A stretch of 64,000 bases of DNA from Ilyonectria destructans. Taxonomy: Eukaryota; Ascomycota; Sordariomycetes; Hypocreales; Nectriaceae. Positions 44,973-55,247 of this stretch are shown piece by piece. The position numbers were made by a program, and so were the translations under genes. Numbering within the stretch: the first letter of the stretch is position 1; each line of letters starts with the position of its first letter. The stretch is taken from positions 1,674,001 through 1,738,000 of the forward strand of contig JAHEWK010000011.1 of assembly GCA_020740775.1 (NCBI GenBank), read 5' to 3'. The notes beneath the pieces were generated by a model that was not told the DNA's origin, made no database searches, and worked only from the letters and a program-made list of their open reading frames with translations.

Positions 44973-46784
44973 TTAATTCCGTCGGGCGTCAATCATTCGC
45001 TCGCCGTCTCGCAAGCCGCCGCTGGCCAGGGCATCACGAACACGATCGTTCTCCGCAGCGCGGATCCGGCGGCGAGCGTCTTCGAGGCGTTCAACGCCCC
45101 GGTCGATGGTTTCGATGTGAACGGTCAAGGGGATAGACGGGCCAGTGGTGCCCTGTAGCAGGGCGGGTTGGGCAACGCGGTCACGCAGGTCTCCGAGCCC
45201 GGCCTGGATGGCTTCGAGTTCGAGGATGAGGGCGCTGACTTGCGCAACGGCGGAGGAGCGCTGGGAGTCGACCTGACGGAGGAGAGAGAGCTGCTGGGAG
45301 AGACTGTTGAGGCGCGCCGAGTTTGCGCCGACGAGGGTCCAGATGGTCCAAAGGACCGATTCGCGGCGTTGGGCGGTGTCGGCGGACGAGCGCGAGGTAA
45401 TATCGTAGATGAGGGCGAGGTGGTCTTCAGCCTTTGTGAGAAGCCGGAGTATGGCCTGTGCCTCGAGGATCAAAGTGGCGATGCGCTCCGAGACGAGAGC
45501 TGTGTGCTCAATGTACTTGTCAAGGAGGATACGCTCGTTGAACATGTGGTCGACGGTAGGCTGGAAGGGGTGGAAAAGCCATGACGTCCAGCCGATGAGG
45601 GAGGTGGAGGGCGAGATGGGGTTGTCGGGAGCTTCAGGAGCCAAGGTATCGATATATCGGGAGGTCCAACGGTTGATGCTTATAACTGCGTCGACTGCAG
45701 AGCCAACATGAGTGTTGAACTTTTGCAAGTCTGACGCGGTGCGACGAGCCGTCTCAACATAACCGTCAAATTCGAGGAGGAGCTCGTCACGAGCCTGTAG
45801 GTCGCTATGGCGGACAAGGCTCCGCAGGTCGCGGATCGCCGTCTCGGAGCGCTTCATCTCAAATGGCAGCGAGACTCCGTCAGCGCTCTTCTCCAGAACC
45901 TGTTCGAACTGCGCCTGCACAGTCATGAGGTCGTCGAATTCGACCGGCGCTGGAGGCTGGCCACTGGGGTCGGTGATTATGGTATCCCTAGACGGACAGA
46001 ATGGGATATTCAAGAGAGCAACACCGGGGAGGCGACATAGCGGAGACAGCGAGACTGATATGGACCGGGTGGCCATGTTTTGAGCGATGATGATGCCGCC
46101 AAAGGAGAGGTAAACGGCCAAGAGGAATGCGAGCGGTCGCTGGGCATAGCGAAAGGCGAGAGTAATGACGCCGAAGAGCCAAGAAATACTGGCAAGGATG
46201 GCAGGAGGGACAGACCCAGCAAGTTGGCCCCAGAGCGTTCCACGCCGCTCGCGATACTCTCGGCCTCGATAGTCGCTGTCTTGGTCGTCGTAGCGCCGCC
46301 GACCGCTCCTCTGTTTTGAAGGACTCCCAAGCGAGACGTTGCCCCGTCTCCTCGCAGCCCCGCCATCATCTCTGGCGCCAAATCCAATGCCGAGTCCCCG
46401 TGTCGTCCTCCCACTCCCAGTCCCCTCGCTATCGATATCAACACGGGGCATGCGAAACTCCGGATCAGGTGTACGGAAGGCACTGCTGCCGCTCGCGCTG
46501 ACGTTGATGCCTGAGAGACTGGGGCGAAAGGGCTCGCGCAAAATGACCTGCTCGTCGTCTGGGTGCGCAGCGAAGTCCCGGATGCTGTCCTGAGAGGCGA
46601 AACTCAGCCCGTCCTGGGAGAAGGGCTGTGTGGGCAGGCCGGTGGAGTCCGACGAGGGTGGTACGAGCGGAGAGTCGTCGAGAGAAGGTAGGATATTGGT
46701 GTCGAAGGAATCGTTTTCGCCCTCGACCATGCGCCACGAGTCCTCTACGCGGGGTTGGCGGCGCCGCGGCGACGATGACGACAT
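44973..46784 (-). CDS. Membrane protein with long helical C-terminal domain, function unknown
   Basis: A single-exon gene of 603 residues; no family recognised. The N-terminal 190 residues are low-complexity, Ser/Asp/Arg-rich and probably disordered (SFDTNILPSLDDSPLVPPSS; RRRYDDQDSDYRGREYRERR). Two hydrophobic segments follow at about 195-255 (PPAILASISWLFGVITLAFR and RPLAFLLAVYLSFGGIIIAQ). The remaining 330 residues are predicted helical and heptad-like (FEQVLEKSADGVSLPFEM, LILEAQAILRLLTKAEDHL, LNSLSQQLSLLRQVDSQ), suggesting an extended coiled coil. The layout of a disordered head, a membrane hairpin and a coiled coil would suit an ER or nuclear-envelope organiser, but that is only a guess from shape. 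Confidence 0.8.
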   Translation of the reverse strand: MSSSSPRRRQPRVEDSWRMVEGENDSFDTNILPSLDDSPLVPPSSDSTGLPTQPFSQDGLSFASQDSIRDFAAHPDDEQVILREPFRPSLSGINVSASGSSAFRTPDPEFRMPRVDIDSEGTGSGRTTRGLGIGFGARDDGGAARRRGNVSLGSPSKQRSGRRRYDDQDSDYRGREYRERRGTLWGQLAGSVPPAILASISWLFGVITLAFRYAQRPLAFLLAVYLSFGGIIIAQNMATRSISVSLSPLCRLPGVALLNIPFCPSRDTIITDPSGQPPAPVEFDDLMTVQAQFEQVLEKSADGVSLPFEMKRSETAIRDLRSLVRHSDLQARDELLLEFDGYVETARRTASDLQKFNTHVGSAVDAVISINRWTSRYIDTLAPEAPDNPISPSTSLIGWTSWLFHPFQPTVDHMFNERILLDKYIEHTALVSERIATLILEAQAILRLLTKAEDHLALIYDITSRSSADTAQRRESVLWTIWTLVGANSARLNSLSQQLSLLRQVDSQRSSAVAQVSALILELEAIQAGLGDLRDRVAQPALLQGTTGPSIPLTVHIETIDRGVERLEDARRRIRAAENDRVRDALASGGLRDGERMIDARRN

Positions 46785-47805
46785 GACGTTCGTCTCGCCG
46801 ACAGCTAAAAGGAAGCGAGTTTGGAACAGCCGGAATGGTGTCAGGTCGCGTCGCGTTACGGCGTGGTGGCGAAAGGAGAAGTTGACGGGACGGAGCTCCG
46901 CATCGATTGAGTTCTAAGGAGCGGATCGGTAGATGCCTAGAGGGGGGGTTGTATTATATAGTAGTATAGTAGCTAGGTTGGTGGATGCCGTCCGGGGGAG
47001 ATTGAATGCCGGACCGGGGTTGCTGGTATTCACGGTCTTCGAGACTCGGGGCGAACGAGTGAGTCACCGGCGTTCTGCAGTTCACAACAGGGGATTGCCA
47101 GGGCGCGCAAGGCGCATCACAGAGTCGCAAGGCAACCAGAAGCAGAAGGGCGTGTGCGCTGGGGGTGCCTGGGCGCGTTGTCGAGTTGGGACGGCGCTTG
47201 TGGTTGTTGACTTGGGATGATGTAGGCGGCGAGTTTGGATGGAGCTGTTGGCTGGAGCGGGTGGGGGTTAGAGTGGAGGGGCTCTGGGGGCTCTGGGGGC
47301 GCTGGGGGCCACTAGCAGCCGGGTCTCGCGGGGCCCCTGCATAACGCTCCAGGCGGCCAATGGCGAATATCGGGCGCTAGCACCCGCTACGACCCAGTGT
47401 GACCTGGGCGCGTGAACACCTTCACTCGCCATCGGGATGAGGGTACAGGGTAATAACGGGCTCTGTGAGTACAGTAGCACTCCATGCTTATCGCCAACAC
47501 ATCTGACAGGATGCTTGCCCACCACGTGGATGCCATGCAGATGACGCCCTTCTCCCTCTCTAATACTTCTTCCATCACTCCGTCATCTGAGACACTTAGT
47601 AATTGCCGTCGAATATATCCATATGCAGCGCTTACACGTTCGGCCGTACCAAGTTATTGCATCCACCACGTCAACGAAATCGATAAACACACGTAACCAC
47701 ACAGAAAGCACAAATCAAAATAGACTACTGGCATCTGCCTCAATGTGTCATACATAGTATCTGATGGCTAAAACCAAGCCTCAACACCGTGCTTATGCGA
47801 ATGCA
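46785..47805. other. Intergenic: promoter of the membrane-protein gene and TF 3' flank
   Basis: A 1.0-kb spacer between two minus-strand genes. A short G-rich run of GGGGCTCTG-type repeats lies at about 47278-47310. No exon is recognised. Confidence 0.55.
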
Positions 47806-49767
47806 CTACATCCAAGGCTCCTCGACCTTCACCGGCCCAGGTCCCGGCCCCAGCATCTGCCCAGCCCACTCATTCATCTGCCCTGTCGTCATCGGCGGTA
47901 CAAAGTTGAACACCTCCTCCTCGTCTAGCCCCGACGGCACAAGGCGATCGATTATCCGCTCCCAACCATCGTGCTCTCCTCCCTCCTGCTCGCCAGAGTC
48001 CGTTGCCCCATCAAGGGCCCGTATAATGTCTTCAGACACAGCCTTTGCGATTGGCCAGAACTCGCCCGCCTTGCCAAGGACATTCGCCAACAGCATGATC
48101 TTGTCTCTCAGCAGCGGTGTTCTGATGCCACCATATAGGTATGCGTCAAGAAGAGGCATGGCTGCCCTCTCAAGACCCAAGGTGCAGGACGGGGAAACCT
48201 TCTCCGGTGGTAGGTGGAATTTGAATAGCCCTACCAAGGCCAGCGACCCCTGGAGTGCCGTTGATCCGTACAACCACGGATGCGATTTCGTGGTTACGCT
48301 GGATGGGAGCAGGGACGAGGGCCGGAAGATGGGACCGTCTCTGACCAGGTCAGGAACTCGGAAGTGCACCCCGGCGCCGTGAAGGTGGAGTTGGATTCGG
48401 ATTCGAAGACTACAATATCAATTAGCCTTTAGCCGACGGGACTGTGGCACTCCTCAACTTACCCATGCGCTATTCCTAACTATATAGTCATGTTAGTCTC
48501 AATATCAAGACACTAATGGCGAGCTAGCTTACCGCGTGATATAGTATCATGTCGACTGCTCCCTCAGGATCAACCAGCTCCTTCTTCCACTGCGGCAACT
48601 GTAGTAGCCAGGACACAATCCGAGAATCTGCTCTATCGATCGCCTCCGGATCTGCCCCGAAGCCTACGTTGAGGAGTGGCACCACGCTCTCACCGCTGAT
48701 CCGAACCAAGTCGACGAGGTATGCCCACGAAGAATAGTCCCGTGAGGTACTTTTCTGGCGGAATTCACTGAGAGACACGGGTATTGGGATATCCTGATCG
48801 GACATTAGCAAGGGCGGAGCGAAAAGAGGTTAATTTGACACACTTCAGCTTGGTACTCCCACTCCTCACAAGGTAGCTCCGTTGTTGCTGTTGTACAGTA
48901 GAGTTGGAAGTGACCCAAGTGTTCTCGTACTGTCCGCAGCGACCCGTGTAGGTATAATGCCCAGTATGTTCTTCGACACGATTCGGCTAGAATGGGATCG
49001 GGTTCTGCGTTAGCAAAGCTTTTATTCTGAAGCCCCAACTCCAAAGCCATCTCAAGTGCTTTCTGGAACCAAGATCCGCAGAGATCGATGTGTCCCTCTC
49101 CCAGTGCTGCGATGCAGATGCATAACAATGCTTGAACACTCCAGACCGTTGTCTGCAAAGGCCCCGTGGCCATGTCATATGCTCTTTCACGGAGCTGAGT
49201 GGTATCTACGTTGTTGGTGTAAATCGATCCAACGTAAAGTATCATTGTAGTCGTGAAGGTGAAATCCTCCGATCGAGCTTCGACAAGGCGGCCCATCGTC
49301 TTCTTAGGCGGCAGCCAAGGGTGTGAGTCGTGGAAATAGACGTAGTAGTGGTCGAACAAGTATTTGATTGATCGAGTCGTTCGCGACGGGGGACCTGCCA
49401 CCCAACCCCCGGGAAGCGGCTTGGTAACATTAACTGGTATGTTGAGGCCTGCGAAATCCGGAGAGGGGGTATTATCGGAGTGCTCGTCTCCATCTACCGC
49501 GAGAGCTTCGGCTTCGTCTTTCATCGGGCCCCGCCTCTTCTGATCTCGAATCCCGCGGCGTGATTTTGCATAGAAGCAGGGTTTTTCCTCTAGCCGACAG
49601 CGTACGCAGGCGGGCAGGCCGCCATCGCATTTGACATGTTTGGATCGGCAGGGAACGCAAGCCAATGAGGCTCTGACCGTGGCTCGAGAACGAACTGCCC
49701 CAGCACGCGGAAGGCCTGTGTTCGACTGGGATCGTGAAGCCCCGTCGTTTTCAGACGGCTCGCTCAT
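47806..49767 (-). CDS. Zn(II)2Cys6 fungal transcription factor with a 17-nt micro-exon
   Basis: Fungal binuclear-cluster regulator. Exons on the minus strand are 49767-48844, 48793-48533, 48479-48463 and 48409-47806, giving 601 residues. The zinc cluster CVPCRSKHVKCDGGLPACVR, followed by C-x6-C, is at about residues 36-63, with a basic linker (RRGIRDQKRRGPMK). A fungal-specific regulatory domain follows from about 130 (YYVYFHDSHPWLPPKKT; QALLCICIAALGEGHIDLCG; CRRTYWALYLHG). The third exon is 17 nt and encodes LGIAHG across its borders, restoring the family motif after ILYHA. The start ATG 49767 was preferred to one 34 codons upstream because the extra segment lacks protein-like character. The target genes are unknown; it is divergent from PEX2 with 1.6 kb between them. 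Confidence 0.9.
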
Positions 49768-51364
49768 GATGTTACGGAGACAAAGATTCCGTTCTGTGAG
49801 GGGCGAGGAGGTAGTCTGAGGCTCGTAAAACTTGATCTGTTGGTCGGTACCAACGCGTGAACAGAGCACAAAGATGGCAGACTGGGGCCGAAAGCTATTC
49901 AGGCCTGGAAAGGGAACGTGCCATGAAATTACACCGCAATGGACGGACCGGCCTTATGCACGGGATGGAACCAACGGCTCTGTAGCGCAGCCTTGTGGGA
50001 TTTCATGTTGGTGGCCAAGTCTCATGCATGCGCGGCACAGGCCGTGATCACCAGGACTGAGATAAGTCTTGGCCGGAGCTTTGATTGGAAGAAAGTGCTG
50101 ATGAGGTTTGCATTTACAAACCAGAACAATGCCGGAATATTGGGTCCCGGGCGAGTGTTGGTTGATCCGGTATGAAGTGGCTTGGATTTGGGTTCCCAGA
50201 ACAAGTTTTGGGGGCCCAATCCGTCCAAACCCACAATCAAATATTCCAGATACTGTGTTGGAACGAAGTCAAAACCAAATAGGTCCATGCCTGGATAAGC
50301 CAGGGCGTTCTCATTCCCGAAAGCCGTTCGTGACAGATGGTAGGGCTGATGAAGACTGACTATTCACGATATAGGGGCCTTCCTAGCGTGCGGCGTTGGT
50401 GGATATGCTTTCATCGTTGACCGACTCCCCGAAAAGAGAGGCAAGACAAGAGTCTGTGCAACTGTACTTGCTAACCTCGTTTTGGGGCAGGATCATCCTC
50501 CCAAGACGCCTCCAGAGTCTCGATCGCTGTGTTGTCGCACTTGGCGCATTATCACCTAAGGGTTGCATCTGGTGGCTGCATTGAGTCGTCGCCGGGAATA
50601 TGGATTACTCAAATAGGCACTGGTGTCTTATAAGTTACCTGAAGAGTCTAAGACCATGCTTGCTTGTTTCGCACATTGAGGAGCCGGTTGGCATTTGGCC
50701 AAGTCATCATTGGCAACGGGGCGAGCTGGGCAACCATAAAAGAAGGGAGGGGAATTTAAAAGACACAATTCACTGGATGCTGGTGTCCCGGTGAAGTTTT
50801 GTAAGACATTATTGCCGAGCCTGGGTGGTCAAGTAGGTGGTCAAGTGGGTGCTGTGGATGATGATAGGCCACCGAAAAGGACCACTGAAAGGACACACAG
50901 TGTTGGTGAAGAGTGTTTATTGTGACACATAAGAGGAAGGTGGCAGGGGCGCCCACTACGCTTGCTCACTACCTCCATCTCCCGGGTAGCTGGGTTGCTG
51001 GACCGCTGGCGATCTAGAATAATTGTCACATTGAATCCTACGATTTGTTACGTAGTATGTCAATTAACCTCGAGGTTGATTTAGTTAGACTTGAGTCGAG
51101 AGCCGCAAGGGCTGTCACATTGATCGGTGGCACCTGCCATCCGCGTTGCTTTGCCTGATTTGGCAAGTGGTCCCGGTAGATTAGCGGCGCATGGCCTGCG
51201 CGAGATGCCAAGGTATTTCCGAGAAAACCTCGGCTCGTGGCACCGAGGCCATAAGTCAGCGCCATCGTCATGTGGCTCCGCTCAACCCCGGATTCCTCGC
51301 GCTCCTCATTCGCGACCCTGGATACTTCGACTTCAACATCAACTGCGCCGATGATTCCTCCCCG
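49768..51364. other. Divergent intergenic region, transcription factor and PEX2
   Basis: A 1.6-kb shared upstream region. An in-frame ATG at 51191 could extend PEX2 by 58 residues, but the extra segment is not PEX2-like. No other gene is recognised. Confidence 0.55.
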
Positions 51365-52690
51365 ATGACCGACTCGAGCTTCGTCCAAGCCCAGCGCCTC
51401 GTCGCCGCACGTCGCCAGGCCCGCGAGGCCGAGGCTGTGGCTCGCGTCGCCGCCGCCCGGCAATCTTCCCGAGCCCGCGCCAACCTCGAGCGCCTGCCCT
51501 TCCCCTTGAACCGAATCGGGTCCGCTTGGGACGCCGTCTCCACGAGAGAAGGTACGCGACCGGAGTTTCGCGTCGGACAGGTCGATGCGGAGCTGCTGGA
51601 CGGGGAGCTGGTGAGCATCCTGAAGGACCAGGTGTGCGAGGCGCTCAAATACTTTGGCGGCGGACATCTCCACGATGACTGGTCGGCCGAGATTATGCTG
51701 GCCCTGAGGGCGGTGCTTTTCAAGCTCACAGTCTGGGACCACGATGCGACGTACGGCGCCGCTCTTCAGAACCTGCAATTTACCGATGCGAGAAGGCATG
51801 GGCCCATTCTGACGCCCCCGTCCAAGACACAGAAGTCCCTGTACGGATTGGTGACTGTGTTTGGGAACTACGCGTGGACGAGATGGGAGGACTGGCTTGT
51901 GGAACACGAAGATGGCTATGATGAGCCCAGCCCTCGATTGCGACGGTTGTCACGGTTGACATCAGCCCTATCAACGGTCCACTCGGGCGCAGCATGCATC
52001 TCATTCTTGGTATTTCTTTTCCGAGGGCGATATCGAACGTTACTGGACCGAATCCTGAGGATGAGGCTGGCACCACCCACAAGCCAAGTGAGTCGCGAGG
52101 TCTCGTTTGAGTATCTCAACCGTCAGCTCGTCTGGCATGCCTTTACTGAGTTCCTGCTCTTCGTGCTCCCTCTCATTGGCATCCAGCGATGGCGGCGATG
52201 GATAACCCGAACATGGCGTAAAACAAAGGAAATTGTTCGAGCCGGACCACAAGACGGAGACAAGGCGAATGGCGAATATGGTTTTCTCCCTGAGAGGACA
52301 TGCGCCATCTGCTACCAGGATCAGAACGACAACGCCTCAACCGAGACAGAAGTTATGGCCGCCGCGGCATCTAGTGGCGTTATCGGCTCGGCACAGACAG
52401 ACATCACCAATCCATACGAGACTATACCCTGTGGATGTATTTATTGCTTTGTCTGCCTGGCAACGCGCTTGGAGAGAGAGGAAGGAGAGGGCTGGACGTG
52501 TTTGCGATGTGGTGAACACGTCAAGGAGTGCAAGCCGTGGACTGGAGATGTGCTCGAGCCGTCAGGAAAGTCTTCGTCAGCTAAGACGGTGGCATTTTCA
52601 GACGATGTCGTTGCCAGTGGGGTGCTGGTCGACGAGAAGGATGATGCGTCATTGGTAGAGGCACTGAGCAGTACCGACTCGGACTCATGA
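51365..52690 (+). CDS. PEX2: Peroxin-2, peroxisomal RING ubiquitin ligase
   Basis: RING subunit of the Pex2-Pex10-Pex12 ligase in the peroxisomal membrane that monoubiquitinates the import receptor Pex5 for recycling; in Podospora the ortholog (car1) is needed for karyogamy. Single exon, 441 residues. The Pex2/Pex12 N-terminal domain includes RIGSAWDAVSTREGTRPEFR, QVDAELLDGELVSILKDQV, FGGGHLHDDWSAEIMLALRA and LYGLVTVFGNYAWTRWEDWL. Hydrophobic segments follow (CISFLVFLF; FLLFVLPLIGI). The RING runs from Cys313 (CAICYQDQ) to CLRCGEHV near residue 385, with a longer-than-usual Ala/Ser/Thr-rich insert before CGCIYCFVC, and Cys where most RINGs have the ligand His. The tail is acidic and Ser-rich. 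Confidence 0.92.
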   Translation: MTDSSFVQAQRLVAARRQAREAEAVARVAAARQSSRARANLERLPFPLNRIGSAWDAVSTREGTRPEFRVGQVDAELLDGELVSILKDQVCEALKYFGGGHLHDDWSAEIMLALRAVLFKLTVWDHDATYGAALQNLQFTDARRHGPILTPPSKTQKSLYGLVTVFGNYAWTRWEDWLVEHEDGYDEPSPRLRRLSRLTSALSTVHSGAACISFLVFLFRGRYRTLLDRILRMRLAPPTSQVSREVSFEYLNRQLVWHAFTEFLLFVLPLIGIQRWRRWITRTWRKTKEIVRAGPQDGDKANGEYGFLPERTCAICYQDQNDNASTETEVMAAAASSGVIGSAQTDITNPYETIPCGCIYCFVCLATRLEREEGEGWTCLRCGEHVKECKPWTGDVLEPSGKSSSAKTVAFSDDVVASGVLVDEKDDASLVEALSSTDSDS

Positions 52691-53306
52691 TCAGATGGGG
52701 CATAGAGATAATAGGACCACTGCCATGATAGATCTGGCTGAGCCCAGTGTATACATACATGCACATATAAATGATTACTTTGTACAACATATCTAGGGAA
52801 ATGGAAAATAGCTTCTTTTAATCGTGAATGGATCTGACCTATCATATGTTGGGGTACAAGTTCGCTCATGACCCGCCTGTCTTGTTTTGAAGTCATGAGA
52901 GCAGTAGCGGTGACTTGAACTTCCTGGTCTGCCGGCACCCCACTATAACTGCAGCGGATTAGTGGAGGTGATACCCCTGCTGCAACGATCTGGGGACCCT
53001 GATACAGGGGCCTATCGCGGCTGATGACATGAGCGGCTGCCCAGCGAAAGGCCCGGCACAGCGCCAGCGAAACGTCAGTGCGAGATGGTCCCCCAACCTC
53101 CATCCCACGATAACGGAACATCGCCAATCCCGCGACCAATTCGCAACTGCAACGCTGCAGCTCGACATCAACGCGCTGCTACCGAACGACGGACCACTGC
53201 GCCACGACACACCCTTCCCGACCGATGTAGTACCCGTCGCCTCGCATCGTTCCACCGCCGATTTCCGCCCTCCTCCCTCCTTCGCCCGTCCCGGTTTACA
53301 CGTCCC
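52691..53306. other. Intergenic: PEX2 3' flank and promoter of the next gene
   Basis: A 616-bp spacer between two plus-strand genes; the last 250 bases are C-rich and likely leader. No gene is recognised. Confidence 0.55.
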
Positions 53307-55247
53307 ATGCCGAGCTTCTTCCAGTTCACGCAGGGCACCGAGTCGCGCGTCCGCCCCAACGACTCGGCCCCATTGCTCGGGCGCTTCCGCGCCGTGCCGC
53401 CGCGGCCGGGTGACAGCGCGCAGCAGCACAGCCAGCTCGGCCTGCTCGCGGGGACCGTGGGCAACGGCCGCGGCAGCGTGCACGTCGGGTACGGCGCCAT
53501 CCTCGCGGCGTCGTTGGTCCACAATGCGCCGAGCACGACGAGCAGCGACGAGCTCGAGGACGAGCTGACCAAGTGGGAACGCGCCTGGCAGCGGTGGGTG
53601 CTGGATATTTGGGTTGACCCCAGGCAGTCCGCCGTCAAGAGAGTCGTGGATAAGTGGTGGAGTCGGTATGGGTTCCTGGTGTTGATGCCGGCCGCGTTGG
53701 TATGTTGATAAGACGACAAGCTCCCCAATTCTCCAATCTGGTCATGAAATATGCTAACCGAACTTCAGGCCGTTGCGTGGTGTGCTGTTCCATTCCCTCA
53801 GTACGCTTTCCCCAGAGACGAGGATGATCCACAGACGCCAGATGGAGGCAAGGCCCCCGGTCATGGAGCCTCCAGGGTGCAGGTCAACTTCTGGTTCTTC
53901 CTTTTCGTCTACTACGGCTTCTACAACCTCACGGCTCTCATCTGGATCACCAAAGTATTCAATCTGTACAGCCTGAACTGGTGGCCGCAATCGCTCGGCT
54001 TCCCTCTCACCGTCTCCGTCATCGCCATCATATCTCTCGCAGTCCCCGTCCCCGTATACCTCAACCCGGCGACCCGCTTCATCACCGCCCACAACACGGC
54101 CTGGATCACATGGACTTTCGTCGTCATGGCCATGCCCGTCGCCATTGCCTTTTTCATCCTCACGATCAACGAGCGCCATGTTGGACTGCGCCACTCGCTC
54201 TCCGACACCCAGCGCATCTTCACCACGTCGTGGTGGACCGGCGAGCCAGACACCATGTTCAGGAGGGACGGGCGCCGCCGCAACGTCCCGGGGGACCTTT
54301 TCGACCCCGACACACTCCAGACCGCGCCGAACCCTCGGCCACAGGGCGTTGCCATGCGGCGACGCTGGTTGCCAGCGAGCTTCGTGCGGTTCCTCTGGTT
54401 CTGCGTGGCCTTGTTTGTGGGCTTGATGGCGTATGTTATCGGAGAGGCATATGCTGAGATTTACCTGCGGACGCTACCGCACGACAACTTGGAGACGGTG
54501 GTGTACGTTTACGGTTGGGTTGTGACTGTCCACCTCCTTGATGCCTTGACCGGTTGGGTGTTGGGCATCCGCGAGGGCGAACGCGTGGGGAGCTACCCCC
54601 TGAGCTGGGTGTTTAAACTGTGAGTGCTACCTTGCCGACTGAAGCGATACCTGATGAACCTCAAGCTAACGAGAGAAACAAGGTATTTTATGTTGACATA
54701 CCAGACGTACGTCCGTGCCCTGTATGCTCGACTGCGTTCACCATCCCAGTTCATCATCCTCCAGATCCTCTCGTCAACAGGCTTGGTGATCATTACCCCC
54801 ATCATGATGACTCCTATGGTCCACAAGATCCTCTCTGTCCTGGGCCTCAACACCCAGACCTACGGATCCTACCAGAAGCTGCAGACGCGTAATGTGTTCA
54901 TCCGCTTCTTGGCCGAGAACGTCTCCATGGCTGCTTTCCTTGGTAGTATCCTGGTGCTTCACTTTGGCGCTAACAAGGACATCTACCCTTACTTTGCCTT
55001 TGATGATGAGAATGGGCCCTATGACTTTAACCTCACCTTTTACGCCTCCATGGTGACGTGGGCCTGCGAGGTGGTCGCCAGCCTGGCTGTCCGCGGCCTG
55101 ATCCGTCTCTTCTATGGTGTCGATATTGGGCTGGAGGGCAAGCTCGATCTGGCAGTCTGGCCCGAACTGATGCCAACGTGTGTTGCTGTAATGCTGCACG
55201 TGTTGCAAAACATGCTATTTTCGATCGTCCGATTACAGTTTCGGTGA
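53307..55247 (+). CDS. Polytopic membrane protein, function unknown
   Basis: Three exons (53307-53699, 53769-54619, 54683-55247) give 602 residues; no family is named with confidence. A soluble N-terminal segment of about 115 residues contains a Trp-rich amphipathic stretch (WERAWQRWVLDIWVDP). About eight hydrophobic helices follow, for example FLVLMPAALAVAWCAVPFPQ, FWFFLFVYYGFYNLTALIWI, TVSVIAIISLAVPVPVYL, TWTFVVMAMPVAIAFFIL and RFLWFCVALFVGLMAYVIG. Two further helices near the C terminus flank NKDIYPYFAFDDENGPYDFN. A 90-residue hydrophilic loop (GLRHSLSDTQRIFTTSWW, then RRDGRRRNVPGDLFDPDTLQ) splits the helices into two groups. The splice junctions are canonical and keep the frame, so the gene model is good although the role is unknown. 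Confidence 0.82.
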
